Assembly: GCA_951640165.1 (NCBI GenBank)
Contig: OX621258.1
Span: 3,371,501 to 3,435,500 of the forward strand
Length of the DNA stretch: 64,000 nt
Origin: Pseudoips prasinana
Lineage: Eukaryota; Arthropoda; Insecta; Lepidoptera; Nolidae
Reading direction: 5' to 3'
The notes under the pieces are model-generated. The model was given only the letters and a program-made list of their open reading frames with translations. It did not search any database and was not told where the DNA came from. Position 1 is the stretch's first letter; every line of letters starts with the position of its first letter. Shown piece after piece: positions 39,935 to 49,867 of this stretch. A program made the translations under genes and the position numbers.

Positions 39935-40720
39935 TTTTTATTATTTTTTTTTTTTATTTTTTTTATTTTTATTTTTTTTTGATAAGGCAGGGGGAATGCT
40001 AATGCATGCCACCCGCAAAAAGTGTCTGCGGGTGGGTATGTCGGACTCGCACCGACTAAACCTAACCTGCCGTGGACTTCTTCTGGCGCCTGATAGGGGG
40101 AGCCCCGGGAACGCGGGTATGCTGCTCCGGTGCCCCCCTTTTGCGCCGTGTCCCAGATGGTCGGGACACGCACCCGGGGAGAGCTGTGGGTTGCCCTCCC
40201 CATTTGCCGACTCCTGCCAGTACGGCACAGCGACTGCGCCACAAACAGTTCGCTGTCTTCCCGGGGCTGCTTGCACGTGGTGGACACTTCTCATACTGCC
40301 ACCGCAACCCCGAGGGGAGTGGGGCTAACGGCTGCCGCCGCCGCCCCGACGCCTCCTCCGTCTACGAGCGGGGTCGGCTCGTTCCCGATCCCGCTCAGCG
40401 GCCTCCTTCTGGAGCATGACTGCTTCGCAGAAGGAGACCACGGCGTCCCATTTGGTGGAGTCGCCAGCCAGCATCGCATACACGACTGCTGGCGGCGAAA
40501 GATCCCGTCCGATCTCAGCGACCAGGACTCGTCTCTCGGCCTCCCAGGCCGGGCACTCCTCCAGCGTATGCTGGGCAGAGTCCAGGTCGCTCCCGCAATG
40601 GTGACAATGTGTCGTCGCTTCTCGGCCGATCCGGCTCAGATACTCACCGAAACAACCGTGTCCGGTGAGTATCTGAGTCAGTCTGTAGGTGACGTGTGCG
40701 TGCATTAGCCTACATAACAA
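39935..40720 (-). pseudogene. R1-clade LINE 3' end with CCHC domain
   Basis: Minus-strand frame 40720-40325 reads MHAHVTYRLTQILTGHGCFG, EYLSRIGREATTHCHHCGSD, LDSAQHTLEECPAWEAERRV, then PPAVVYAMLAGDSTKWDAVV, SFCEAVMLQKEAAERDRERA and an arginine/glycine-rich end. CHHC-X8-H-X4-C is the C-terminal zinc-knuckle of R1-clade LINE polymerases. The W-E-x-E-R that follows is also usual for that group. The coding end is GC-rich, unlike its surroundings. The 3' UTR runs to an A/T-rich tail at about 39935-39985 (antisense poly(A) with T interruptions). The polymerase core is missing. The 192-residue plus-strand ORF across it is an antisense shadow. Confidence 0.78.
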
Positions 40721-40810
40721 CCAATCACAAAGTAAGTAAAATACAAGACATTTAAAAAAAATCGTAAACTGAAAGCAAAAGAAGACGAAAAAAGCAAACC
40801 CAGAGTTTCT

Positions 40811-41165
40811 TTGTGGCTTTCTTCACCGGGTCGTCCACCTAGATAGCTAGAGAATGCCGCAGGCTAGCTAGGGTAGGTTCCTCAGCGGCGAGGATCGCTT
40901 TGGCCCATTAACGCGTGATCGGTGATCCCGTGGATGTGGTCACACCCTCATTTAGAATTTCGTATTTTGCTTTAGTAACTTGTTATTTGTTTAAGGATTT
41001 CAGAAAATATATGCGATAAAACAAACCGCACGGGCGGACTAATTAATTTCTCTTTGTAACTTTTATAATATCCACTATGTTTACGTACTGCATTGTGAGC
41101 TTGACAAGTACAAGTGTGTGTTAATACCCAAGTGCTGAATAAATTTCATTTCATTTCATTACCAT
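40811..41165 (+). mobile_element. LINE-J 3' end
   Basis: cgtccacctagatagctaga, aggctagctagggtaggttc, cattaacgcgtgatcggtga and the terminus aagtgctgaataaatttcat. Confidence 0.65.
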
Positions 41166-41261
41166 TCTATTGTTGATGTAAATGGCGACTAAACTTGGGT
41201 ACACCAAGTAGTCGAACAGCAGTCTCCTGGGTACTAACTACCACTTAACTGAGGTCGCCAA

Positions 41262-41545
41262 CATTATAGACCTTTCGCCGCCAGCAGTTGTGTATGCGAT
41301 GCTGGCGGGCGACTCCTCTAAATGGGACACCATGGTCTCCTTCTGTGAGGCAGTCATGCTCCAGAAGGATGCCGCCGAGCGGGATCGGGAGCGTGCCGAT
41401 GCCACTCGCAGACGGAGGACACGTCGGGGCGGCGGCAGCCGTTAGCCCAACTCACCCCAGGGCTGCGGTAGCAGTAAGAGAAGTGTCCTCTACTGCTGCC
41501 ACATCCAAGCAGCTCCGGAAAGACAGCTGATTGTAGTACAGTCAC
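41262..41545 (+). pseudogene. R1-clade LINE 3' end, second copy
   Basis: Plus-strand translation PPAVVYAMLAGDSSKWDTMV, SFCEAVMLQKDAAERDRERA, then an RRRTRRGGGSR-type end and stop at about 41444 aligns with the 40720-40325 minus-strand copy, in opposite orientation 0.6 kb away. The CCHC part is already lost. The 288-bp ORF in another frame is incidental. Confidence 0.72.
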
Positions 41546-41574
41546 TGTGCTGTAATATTTAAACATCTTATGCC

Positions 41575-41835
41575 CCAAATAGACTAGAATAGAATAGAAA
41601 TACATTTAATTTTTAATTTTATAGCATTTTTCGCAATGCAAAGCGTTTATCAAATCTCAAAAATGGGAAATCATAAATTTAATCGTCCGGAGGGTCTCGA
41701 ACCTGCACCATCTACCAATCCGGGGTAGGCGCTCTGCGTTAAGCTACGAACGATACACGCTGGCAGATCAAATTTAGGATTCCCATTCTAACACCCTTCC
41801 GGAGGATGTAGGTATTATCTATCGGTTTTGTTTTT
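41575..41835 (-). mobile_element. SINE5 (tRNA-derived)
   Basis: Reverse complement reads tcgttcgtagcttaacgcag (A-box region), atggtgcaggttcgagaccc (B box), then aatttatgatttcccatttt and a tail containing tatttctattctattc. A second copy is at 59715-59870. Confidence 0.72.
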
Positions 41836-41864
41836 CTAGAAACAGAAATACATTTATTCAACAC

Positions 41865-42070
41865 GAACACACAAGAAATTAGTAATTACAAGGTATCAGC
41901 ATAATAGGTACAAACACAAAAAATAACAAATATCGAAAAAAATAATCAACAAAATAAAGAAAGTACAATAGCTCCTGTATGTTCCGTTGAAAGGTCACCA
42001 TTTCAGCAAAAGCCAGGTGAGGTGCACCTAGCACTGGTTTTCAGTTGGCAACCCTGTGAGGGACTCACGG
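41865..42070 (-). mobile_element. LINE-W 3' tail
   Basis: Antisense of 35545-35775: acatttattcaacacgaaca at the terminus and gcactggttttcagttggca, accctgtgagggactc inside. Confidence 0.5.
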
Positions 42071-43019
42071 ACGGTGAGGTTTTGGCGCCAACGCGGAAAA
42101 AGACGCATCGAGGCTATGTTTTATTTTCAAAAACTGGTGTAAATTCGAGTTTTTATGTGTAAATATGGTGGATTTTTAGACATAACATCTTCGAAAACGT
42201 ACACAAGTGGAGGAAAGTGCGATATTGCCGTGAATTGTGATTTTCCGTGTTGTAACCAAAACTCCATAAAAGTCTCTAGTAAAGTCTCCACTGCTTTACT
42301 GGGGTTGGACAAGGACTATGTGTGACTTGACTGTGACGGACTTTACTTGACAATGACGGAAATAAATGATATAAGAATATATTTACTGAAGGCTCATAAG
42401 GCCAAAGAAGCCAGAGCCGTAAAACGGAATTAAAAAAAAAAACTCACGGACGGTGGCATGTGATATATGATGTTACTATAACATGAATAGGTACATGTAT
42501 GATTACAGTGACAAATATTTGTGTACGATAAATAATTATGTAAAATACATGTGCTGTTCATTTTCATTATCAAATTAAGCTCCTTAATTTACTAACACTA
42601 TTTTCGTGACAACTTTTATTTAAACTAAATATAAATGTAACCCAAAATATAGTCTTCGATACAGTAGCGATGCTACTGCCTTAACTATTGCACTCACGAG
42701 CAGTAACAAATGAGCGAATCATGCGCATAACTTGAAACGATTGGTTCAATAAATCAACAATCAATCAATTTAAGGACTTACAGAACTATCTGCACTGATG
42801 GAGACAAATGCAGTTTATTGGCCACCCGCAGTCCTTGTCAGTTTGAATTGGAATGCCCCCTCAGACTGGTGGTAGCGAGTTTACTCCAGATAGCAATTCT
42901 CGGGTTCGGTAATTTCCGCCCAAACAGTTTTATTGGGATTCTTCTAGCTTTATGATCACAATATTTATGGGAATTATAATACAAATGACAAATGAAATGA
43001 CAATATGTAGTAAAAATAT
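42071..43019. other. Unassigned stretch
   Basis: About 950 bp without a convincing gene. A minus-strand 61-residue ORF at 42127-42312 has no recognised motif. ggtttttggcgcc-like and tgacggactttacttgacaa blocks have no match in this window. Confidence 0.35.
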
Positions 43020-43240
43020 TAGACTTAAACTAGATAATTAAACATAACCTCTTGACAATAACTTGAAACGAGCTAGCTTAATATCAATGATATAATAAAA
43101 TAAATTTTATAAATGTTTTCATACAATGTGTACCTAAATATCTATGTTACTAGAAATAATAATGTATACAACTATATTACTACAAACAAGCGCTTTTTTA
43201 AAGTCTACGTGAATAAAAACCATATTTTTTTTAAATACTT
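43020..43240 (+). mobile_element. LINE-K 3' tail
   Basis: cttgacaataacttgaaacg, agctagcttaatatc and the terminus taaagtctacgtgaataaaa. Confidence 0.6.
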
Positions 43241-43260
43241 ATTTACTAATAATAATAATT

Positions 43261-43570
43261 GTACTGATAGTCGTTTCTGCTAATGGATTAACAGCAAAGA
43301 GCCTCGAAAAACACCTAAAGAGGCTGACGCTAGGCGGTTGGGTCAAGAACAAGATCCAAAAAGCGGTGCTTTTGGCCACGGCTCGCATTGTCAGGAGGTT
43401 CCTGTCTCTAGAGTCGTAACCTCCGGTAGCATAGACCCTGTTCCCGCTGCCGGTTGCAAATCCTATTTTTTATATTTCAAAATGTATATTTCTGCTTTTT
43501 ATATATTTTAAAATGTATTTAATAAGAAAGATATTTGAATAAATGATAATAATTATTATTATTAAATATT
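43261..43570 (+). pseudogene. LINE-D C-terminus and 3' UTR
   Basis: Frame 43261-43419 reads VLIVVSANGLTAKSLEKHLK, RLTLGGWVKNKIQKAVLLAT, ARIVRRFLSLES and a stop. It has the look of the C-terminal tail of a LINE polymerase; residues upstream are lost. The UTR shares gaaagatatttgaataaatg with 2174-2300 and ends in an (ATT)n tail. Confidence 0.6.
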
Positions 43571-43572
43571 AG

Positions 43573-43833
43573 ACGGTCACCATAGCCTAGTTGGTAGTGC
43601 TCCTGCCTACGAAGCTGGTGGTCCTGGGTTCGAATCCCGGTAAGTGCAAATATTTGTGTGATGAGCACGAATATTTGTTTTTGAGCCATGGATGTTTTCT
43701 ATGTATATATGTATTTATCTATCTATATAAGTATGTATATCGTCGCCTGGTACCCATAGTACAAGCTTTGCTTAGTTTGGGGCTAGGATGATCTGTGTGA
43801 CATTGTCCCGAGATATTATTATTATTATTTATT
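43573..43833 (+). mobile_element. SINE1, full length
   Basis: accatagcctagttggtagt (A box), gtcctgggttcgaatcccgg (B box), gatgagcacgaatatttgtt, gtaccc-atagtacaagctt, attgtcccgag, then an (ATT)n tail. Confidence 0.9.
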
Positions 43834-44024
43834 AATTTTCACCACATCAAATTCATTGAGTACATTTAGGTATGCTAAGTGTGCTTAAAAATCCAGTATG
43901 TGTTAACATACTGGTACAATAAAAATATGAAGGTTCATTACGATGCTAGGTCACATAGATTTGTGTGGTGACTAGCATCTTCGCTAAGTTATTTTTAACT
44001 TTGAATTATGAGGCTTTGTCTGAC

Positions 44025-44520
44025 CGGCCGGTTAGATTGTTTGGAAGATTTTTGCCTTTCACGCTGCAGGTCGTGGGTTCGATTCCCACCTAGGACATAT
44101 ATATTTTTTTTTATAATATATATAGGGACAATGTCACACAGATCATGCCAGCCCCAAACTAAGCAAAGCTTGTACTATGGGTACCAGGCGACGATATACA
44201 TACTTATATAGATAGATAAATACTTAAATACATAGAAAACATCCATGACTCTGAAACAAATATTCGTGCTCATCACACAAATATTTGCACATACCGGGAT
44301 TTGAACCCAGGACCACCAGCTTCGTAGGCAGGAGCACTACCAAGTAGGCTACGGTGACTTTGTGTGCATGAACATGTTTGTTTGTCCTGTATCTGGGTGT
44401 AATTATCTATTTGCAAAAGAAAAGTAGTTTAAGTAGTCTATCAGTTATCTGGTTGCCATAGTACAAGCTCTGCTTAGGTAGGGATCAGATGGCCGTGTGC
44501 GAATAATGTCCCAGTATATC
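44025..44520 (+). mobile_element. SINE2 split by SINE1
   Basis: First half cacgctgcaggtcgtgggtt and tcgattcccacctaggacat to about 44100. It resumes at 44358 with tttgtgtgcatgaacatgtt and ends aataatgtcccagtatat. Confidence 0.82.
44112..44357 (-). mobile_element. SINE1 inserted in SINE2
   Basis: Antisense gggacaatgtcacacagatc, agcaaagcttgtactatggg, accgggatttgaacccagga (B box) and actaccaagtaggctacggt (A box). Nested insertion, so SINE1 moved after this SINE2. Confidence 0.85.
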
Positions 44521-44839
44521 TATGGATATGGGGTATCTATAGATAGGTCTTCAAAAATTATATTGAGGTTTCTAATATCATTTTTTTCTAAACTGAATCG
44601 TTTGCGCGAGAGACACTTCCAAAGTGGTAAAATGAGTGCCCCCCCCCCCCCCTGACTTCTAAAATAAGAGAATAATAAATTAAAAAATATATGATGTACG
44701 TTACCATGCAAACTAACAACGAAAATTGGTTTGAACGAGATCTAGTAAGTAGTTTTTTTTAATACGTCTGAACTGAAATAGTTGCTGCTTTGGAACCCTT
44801 CATGGGCGAGTCCGACTCGCACTTGGCCGGTTTTTTTTC
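44517..44839 (-). repeat. GGCC repeat, 3'-truncated
   Basis: gcgcgagagacacttccaaa, a C-run of about 12 at 44640-44652, and the end gcgagtccgactcgcacttg gccggttttttt. Confidence 0.72.
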
Positions 44840-45207
44840 TCATCAAACTTATACATGTGCGGTATCTAAGGATAGGTCTTCAAAAATGATATTGAGGTTT
44901 CTAATATATTTTTTGTGAACTGAATAATTTGCCCCAGAGACACTTTCAAAGTGGTAAAATGAGTAAAACTTCTAATATAAGAGAATGATAAAACTAAAAA
45001 AAATATATGATGTATATTAACTTCAACTGAAAATTGGTTTGAACGAGATCTAGTATGTAGTTTTTTTTTTTACATCATAAATAGTAAATCGCCATTTACC
45101 TTTCATTCAATCAACTCATTTGAGTTGATTGAATGAATTTCCGTAACAAGTATTTATTTGTTACAGAACCCTTCATGGTCGAGTCCGACTCGAAACTTGA
45201 TTTTTTT
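44840..45207 (-). repeat. GGCC repeat with internal fold-back
   Basis: A second minus copy directly adjacent. The tail end is cgagtccgactcgaaacttg then T-run. The fold-back 45102-45137 interrupts it. Confidence 0.65.
45102..45137. repeat. Perfect fold-back, 17-bp arms, 2-nt loop
   Basis: ttcattcaatcaactca, loop tt, tgagttgattgaatgaa. Confidence 0.95.
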
Positions 45208-45405
45208 TTTGTAAAGACAACGCCTGCACTAGGGAATTTAATGTGTGTCGCGGGGTACTTTACAAACATATAATAGACGTACACAAATTATATCCAGACT
45301 CAGAACAACTATTTATGGGTCACACAAATAGTTGCCCGGCGCGAAACTCGAACCCGCGACACGGAGCTGCGAGGCGACTGTCTTAGCCGCTGCGCCACAC
45401 GTGCA
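45208..45405 (-). mobile_element. SINE3, near full length
   Basis: Antisense gacaacgcctgcactaggga, gtcgcggggtactttacaaa, tgggtcacacaaatagttgc, gaaactcgaacccgcgacac (B box) and cttagccgctgcgccacacg (A box). Confidence 0.85.
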
Positions 45406-45651
45406 ATCGGGCAGTTTTTATTTGAGGTTATTTAAATAACTCCACTATTTAATATTGCACTATAAAATTAAAAAGCGATTTGTCATCATGCTTTATTCAT
45501 CATTATCATTGAGAGTGTCATCATGCCGTGATATGCATTTTAATGCAATTGACGGTAGGTAATAAAAAAATTAATTAGAAAATAATGAATTGTTAGGTAT
45601 CTGTATTTCACGGGTCAGACGGTAGACGGAAATAAATTATAGGAGACATAC

Positions 45652-45897
45652 ATGCTCTCACCGGTCCGTAAGCGATGGGCGAGGTTAAGCAACTATGCTC
45701 GCGGTCAGTCTATAGATGGGTGACCACCAAAGTGGTTTAATTTCTGAGAGTCTCCGTGCGTCGGAGGGCACGTTAAGCTGTCGGTCCCGGTTGTAGTCAT
45801 TAGACAACAGTCGTTAAGCCATGTCAGAGGCCTACTGGGTGCCTTGAGCAACTCTGACACTAGGGTAACCACTTCCCATACTATAAATAAATAATAA
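45652..45897 (+). mobile_element. 5S rRNA-headed SINE, best isolated copy
   Basis: ctcaccggtccgtaagcgat, gggcgaggttaagcaactat, gctcgcggtcagtctataga, tgggtgaccaccaaagtggt form the head. The core tctccgtgcgtcggagggca, body agtcattagacaacagtcgt and end gggtaaccacttcccatact follow, then a short aaataaataata tail. Confidence 0.87.
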
Positions 45898-45904
45898 TTG
45901 ACTC

Positions 45905-46145
45905 GCCTGTTGGTTTTCATGCCGGAGGTCGTGGGTTCGATTCCCACCCAGAACAGATATTTGTGTGCATGAACATGTCTGATTGTCCTGAGTCTGGGAG
46001 TAATTATCTATATTAGTACGTATTTAGTAAAGAAAATTAGTATATGTAATATATCAGTTATCTGGTTTCCATAGTACAAGCTCTGCTTAGTTTGGGATCA
46101 GATGGCCGTGTATCAATAATGTCCCAGAATATTATTATTAAGTAC
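45905..46145 (+). mobile_element. SINE2
   Basis: gttttcatgccggaggtcgt, gggttcgattcccacccaga (B box), gagtctgggagtaattatct, agtacaagctctgcttagtt, tgtcccagaatattatt. The A-box side is short. Confidence 0.82.
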
Positions 46146-46146
46146 A

Positions 46147-46483
46147 CTACACATAATAAAATCGTAGGAAAGTCAAAACTGTACATTGAATATTTTTTAA
46201 AGGATACGTCGGGCGTGATCTACAATCAATATCGAAGCCAAAAATATAGTTTTTAGAATTTTTGTCTGTATGTCTGTTTGTCTGTATGAATGTCCGGGCT
46301 AAACTCAAGAAGCTGCTTGGCACTGCACTTACTTACTGCATGGCTTTACTTCAAATTTTGCATGAATAATCCTAAGAGGTCGGGTCAACATATAGGCTAC
46401 ATATTATCACGCTATCAAATAAGGGAGAGGAGCTGTGATAATTTATAAAATTTAACGCGGGTAAAACCGCGGGGCACAGCTAG
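46147..46483 (+). mobile_element. HelA Helitron, 5' end damaged
   Basis: acataataaaatcgtaggaa at the left, the normal HelA body with a 22-bp insertion (ctgcttggcactgcacttac region), and the 3' hairpin plus GGCACAGCTAG with T. Confidence 0.82.
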
Positions 46484-46692
46484 TGTTTAATAAATCCAAT
46501 ATCAGTCCTATCTTCTATTTTACAGCTAACTAAATACTGCGCATACACTAAAGGGGCGTAACAAACTGTAACTTGTCATTCTTAATGGCACTCTATACAA
46601 CAGTAATAAAGTACAATATACCGTGATATATACACCACTATTACGACGTTTAGTGATTGCATGACCGAATTAGGAATCATGGTAACAAGTAT

Positions 46693-46872
46693 AAATGCGA
46701 ATGTCAGTTTGTTTATTACACGTTTATGCCTAAACTACTGCACCAATCATCATGAAATTTTGCACACATGTTGTTAGGGGTACAGAATAGGAGATGGGGT
46801 ACTTTTGTCCAGCTAAAGTAATATTTATGAAGCATGGTGCAGGAAAAGCCGCGCCGCTGTTATAGCTATAAA
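46693..46872 (+). mobile_element. HelF Helitron-like fragment, candidate
   Basis: gtataaatgcgaatgtcagt, cctaaactactgcaccaatc and ggaaaagccgcgccgctgtt then atagcta resemble a short Helitron with a degraded 3' end. Confidence 0.45.
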
Positions 46873-46937
46873 TAAGAGTGAGAATTTATATGCTAAGTGG
46901 ACACTTAAGGCGGAATGGCGCAAAATGCGTAATTTAG

Positions 46938-47022
46938 ACTGCACGTGTGGCGCAGCGGTTAAGCAGTCACCTCGCCATTTCCTGTCCCGGGTTTGATTCA
47001 CTACTATTTTGTGTGACTCATT
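46938..47022 (+). mobile_element. SINE3 head
   Basis: actgcacgtgtggcgcagcg, gttaagcagtcacctcgcca and tcccgggtttgattcac. It is broken at gtgtgactcattgag, where LINE-A starts. Confidence 0.75.
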
Positions 47023-47023
47023 G

Positions 47024-47165
47024 AGAAAGGGCAGGTCAGAAGTTCCCTAAACCGGCGAGCATATACAAAGAATATAATGACCGTAATCGAGGCAAAATAA
47101 GGTGTGCAAAGATCGTGACCCGTTGTCACTGCCTACCCCTCTGAGAAACAGGCGTGAGTCTATGT
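47024..47165 (+). pseudogene. LINE-A 3' end, decayed
   Basis: gggcaggtcagaagttccct and aaaccggcgagcat correspond to GQVRSxLNRRA. Later aggcaaaataaggtgtgc carries a stop within EAKxxCKD. It ends with gaaacaggcgtgagtctatg. Confidence 0.7.
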
Positions 47166-47505
47166 GTGGCCCATAAGGGTGCCCTCAGGTATTAGTCGTT
47201 TAAATTAAGCTACTGGTTGAGAGCCTTTTGCGCTAGCCAACTGCTCGTTGTTTTCAATTCTTTTATTTGATATACTATTGCTAAATGTAACAATAATAGC
47301 TTAGTAACTTGCTATTTATTATTTATATAAGAATATTAAAAATACATGTGACGAAACAGACCGCACGGACGGACTAATTTAAAATATTTTGTTACTTTAA
47401 TTACTGTTTTTAAACTGTGTTTATGTAATACATTGTGAGCTTGACAAGTACAAGCGTATGTAAATACCCCAGTGCTGAATAAATTTCATTATTTCATTAT
47501 TTTAT
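47166..47505 (+). mobile_element. LINE-J 3' end
   Basis: ggtgccctcaggtattagtc, gctactggttgagagcc, cgcacggacggactaattta, gtgctgaataaatttcatta. Confidence 0.65.
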
Positions 47506-47519
47506 TATGTATGTATGTA

Positions 47520-47640
47520 TAATTAGTTGTCCCGTAAATTGTTGTACTTTGAGTCCGTCAATTATATTTTTGCAAAGTATCCCCCGACACACAGGGATGG
47601 ATGTCCCAAGTGCGGGCGATGACCTGAAAACAATCAAGTT
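47520..47640 (+). mobile_element. SINE3 body fragment
   Basis: ttgagtccgtcaattatatt, gcaaagtatcccccgacaca, cagggatgg and gtgcgggcgatgacc. It is separated from the head at 46938 by LINE-A and LINE-J and may be the same original SINE3. Confidence 0.6.
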
Positions 47641-47789
47641 GAGATACTCCTCCTTTTGTGATGATTGATGTCGGTTAAAAACTAGCTGACTGGCTTCATG
47701 GTTATAATTGTCTGGTAAAGCAGTGGAAGATTCGTAGGCTATTTATAAACGACATGTTAGAAAAAAAGGATCTTATGATAATCTTTAAC

Positions 47790-47995
47790 GGTTATTCTTT
47801 AGCTAGAGGTTGTGGGTTCGATCCTCAGGACAAAACTTTGTGCGATCGATGCAATTATTTGTTTTGAGTCTAGGTTTATTTATAATATGTATGTATTTAG
47901 GAATATATGTTTATCAGTTGTCGGGTGGCCATAGTACAGGTTCTGACTAGATTAGGATCAGATTTCAATATTGTTGTCCAAAGATAATTATTTAA
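47790..47995 (+). mobile_element. SINE2, strongly diverged
   Basis: gaggttgtgggttcgatcct, gttttgagtctaggtttatt, gtggccatagtacaggttct, gattaggatcagatttcaat keep the SINE2 order. Confidence 0.55.
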
Positions 47996-48099
47996 GAAAG
48001 AAATAGTAATAATACGTCCTAAAAATACAGCCGATGGAAATAAAGATTCTAGATTCTTAAAGATTCAAGATTTAAATATTCAAATTTATTCCGTTTATT

Positions 48100-48255
48100 T
48101 ATTCCATAAAAAAATTACATTTATGTGGAATCGTCATATTTTTTTTACCCTACCGTGCAGTGCATGACGTGGCAGCTACTGAGAAACACTGCCAGAAAAC
48201 TCAGTAGGAATCCTTTTTTTTAAATAAAATATACTTAAGATTAATTATAATCATG
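48100..48255 (-). mobile_element. LINE-F 3' UTR, inverted copy
   Basis: Antisense of 48746-48898: tttatgtggaatcgtcatat, cgtgcagtgcatgacgtggc, agctactgagaaacactgcc, actcagtaggaatcctttt. Confidence 0.8.
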
Positions 48256-48455
48256 TAAAGAAGTAAAGAAGAGAAATTATCGAAAACATGAAAAATTAGA
48301 TTGACTTCCAAATATATTCTATCTATATATGTATGTATATATATTATTATATTTAATGTTTGCCTGTATGTCCTTTATACAATCATAAACTATGCATTTG
48401 TACTTGTGATGCTCTTCAGTAAAGTGTTGAGCATGAACCCACAAAGGATTCTGAG

Positions 48456-48922
48456 TTGGTGCGACCAATTTTCGACAGCTGGCGCCACTATCCATCCACT
48501 ATCTCCAATGTAAATACTAGATATAAGAATAATCTCATATTGCATACTACCCGTCTCCACAAAATAAGTAACTCTTTTATGGGGCAATGTATAAGATTTT
48601 ATAACAAACTTCCCAATGATATTAGAGAATTGTCTACGAATAAGTTTAAAAGAATTATTAAAGCCAAATTGTGTAGCATATTACAAAATTTCTGATTATT
48701 TAAGTGATAAAAGTGCTTGGGATGGAGTTGTTCTGAGTCAACACACATGATTGTAATTAATCTTAAGTATATTTTATTTTAAAAAAGGATTCCTACTGAG
48801 TTTTCTGGCAGTGTTTCTCAGTAGCTGCCACGTCATGCACTGCACGGTAGGGTAAAAAAATATGACGATTCCACATAAATGTAAAATTTTTACGGAATAA
48901 AGTTACTTTGACTTTGAAAAAT
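48456..48922 (+). pseudogene. LINE-F polymerase C-terminus and 3' UTR
   Basis: Coding part from about 48505: SNVNTRYKNNLILHTTRLHK, ISNSFMGQCIRFYNKLPNDI, RELSTNKFKRIIKAKLC. A frameshift near 48676 then gives YYKISDYLSDKSAWDGVVLS up to a TGA in a different frame. The pattern S-F-x-x-Q-C-x-R-F-Y-N-K-L-P and the Y-L-x-D-K-x-A-W end are familiar from lepidopteran Jockey/CR1-like LINEs. The UTR ends at gaataaagttactttgactt. Confidence 0.7.
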
Positions 48923-49019
48923 GAATTTCATATATTGCCGTAGCAACGCGCGCTGGGTTTAACTAGTGTATTATAAGATTTGCGAGGAAACCACGTGAGT
49001 GATGCTAGTATTATAATAA

Positions 49020-49270
49020 CGGGCTTGTTGGCGTGGTTCGCAAATGCTTGCTTTTCACGCCGGAGGTCGTGGATTCGATTCCCACCCAGGACAGATATTT
49101 ATGTGCATGAACATGTCTGTTTCTCCTGAGTTTGGGTGTAACTATCTATATAAGTATGTATTTACAAAGTAGTATAATATGTAATATATCAGTTATCTGG
49201 TTTCCATAGTAGAAGCTCTGCTTAGTTTGGGATCAGATGGCCGTGTGTAAATAATGTCCCAGGATACTAT
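49020..49270 (+). mobile_element. SINE2, full length
   Basis: gggcttgttggcgtggttcg (A-box region), gccggaggtcgtggattcga (B box), gagtttgggtgtaactatct, gcttagtttgggatcagatg, aataatgtcccaggat. Confidence 0.88.
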
Positions 49271-49387
49271 AATTATAATTTAGAAGTTTCTGGTGAAATA
49301 TAATTATATTATTAATTACATACCCATTGTATTCGATGGAAAAACAGATTTGTTGTGTCATTACCTACTACCTTTGTTATAATAATA

Positions 49388-49625
49388 ATATCCTGGGACA
49401 TTCAAACACGACCATCTGATCCCAAACTAAGCAGAGCTTGTACTATGGAAACCAGATAACAGATATACTACATATACTACTTTCCTTTTGTGAATACATA
49501 CTTATATAGATAATTACACCCAGACTCGGAACAAACAGATATGTTCATGCACACAAATATCTGTCCTGAGTGGGAATCGAACCCACGACCTGCGGCGTGA
49601 AAGACAAGTATCTACCAACCGGCCT
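49388..49625 (-). mobile_element. SINE2, full length
   Basis: Antisense tatcctgggacattcaaaca, gatcccaaactaagcagagc, gaatcgaacccacgacctgc (B box) and agtatctaccaaccggcc (A-box region). It is inverted relative to the copy 120 bp upstream. Confidence 0.87.
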
Positions 49626-49648
49626 GCAATTGTTTTTTATTGTTTTAC

Positions 49649-49709
49649 CTTCCCAAGAAACCGGTGAATGGTTTCTTGGGAAGGTAACTTCCCAAGAAAC
49701 CATTCACCT
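49649..49709. repeat. Triple fold-back of a 16-bp unit
   Basis: accttcccaagaaacc, then ggtgaat, then its exact complement ggtttcttgggaaggt, then aacttcccaagaaaccattc again. Two overlapping hairpins from one unit. Confidence 0.92.
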
Positions 49710-49867
49710 ATCGATAAGCCCTTTTTTAAAGGCTTCTTAATTTAAAAAACTACCCAGCGTTTAAAAAAAACGCTTAAAAGGTTGCCACACATTATAATGT
49801 GACAGAGATAAGATAGATTATTAGCCGAAACAATAAAAAGCGGGCCTTATTCTGCCGTACAAAGTAA

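Noticed and set aside
39892..40294. Minus-strand ORFs of 117-131 residues ending in lysine runs
   Set aside because: They read the LINE 3' UTR and its poly(A)-like tail.
40130..40708. 192-residue plus-strand ORF
   Set aside because: Antisense of the GC-rich R1-type LINE coding end; no motif of its own.
42127..42312. 61-residue minus-strand ORF
   Set aside because: No motif, no start context and a length expected by chance; left as unassigned.
43573..43640. tRNA-like sequences with A and B boxes, as possible tRNA genes
   Set aside because: Each such head is followed by a repeated SINE body and tail, and acceptor stems do not pair.
45652..45740. 5S rRNA gene
   Set aside because: Only the internal promoter part resembles 5S; the 5' third and 3' end are missing and a SINE body follows.
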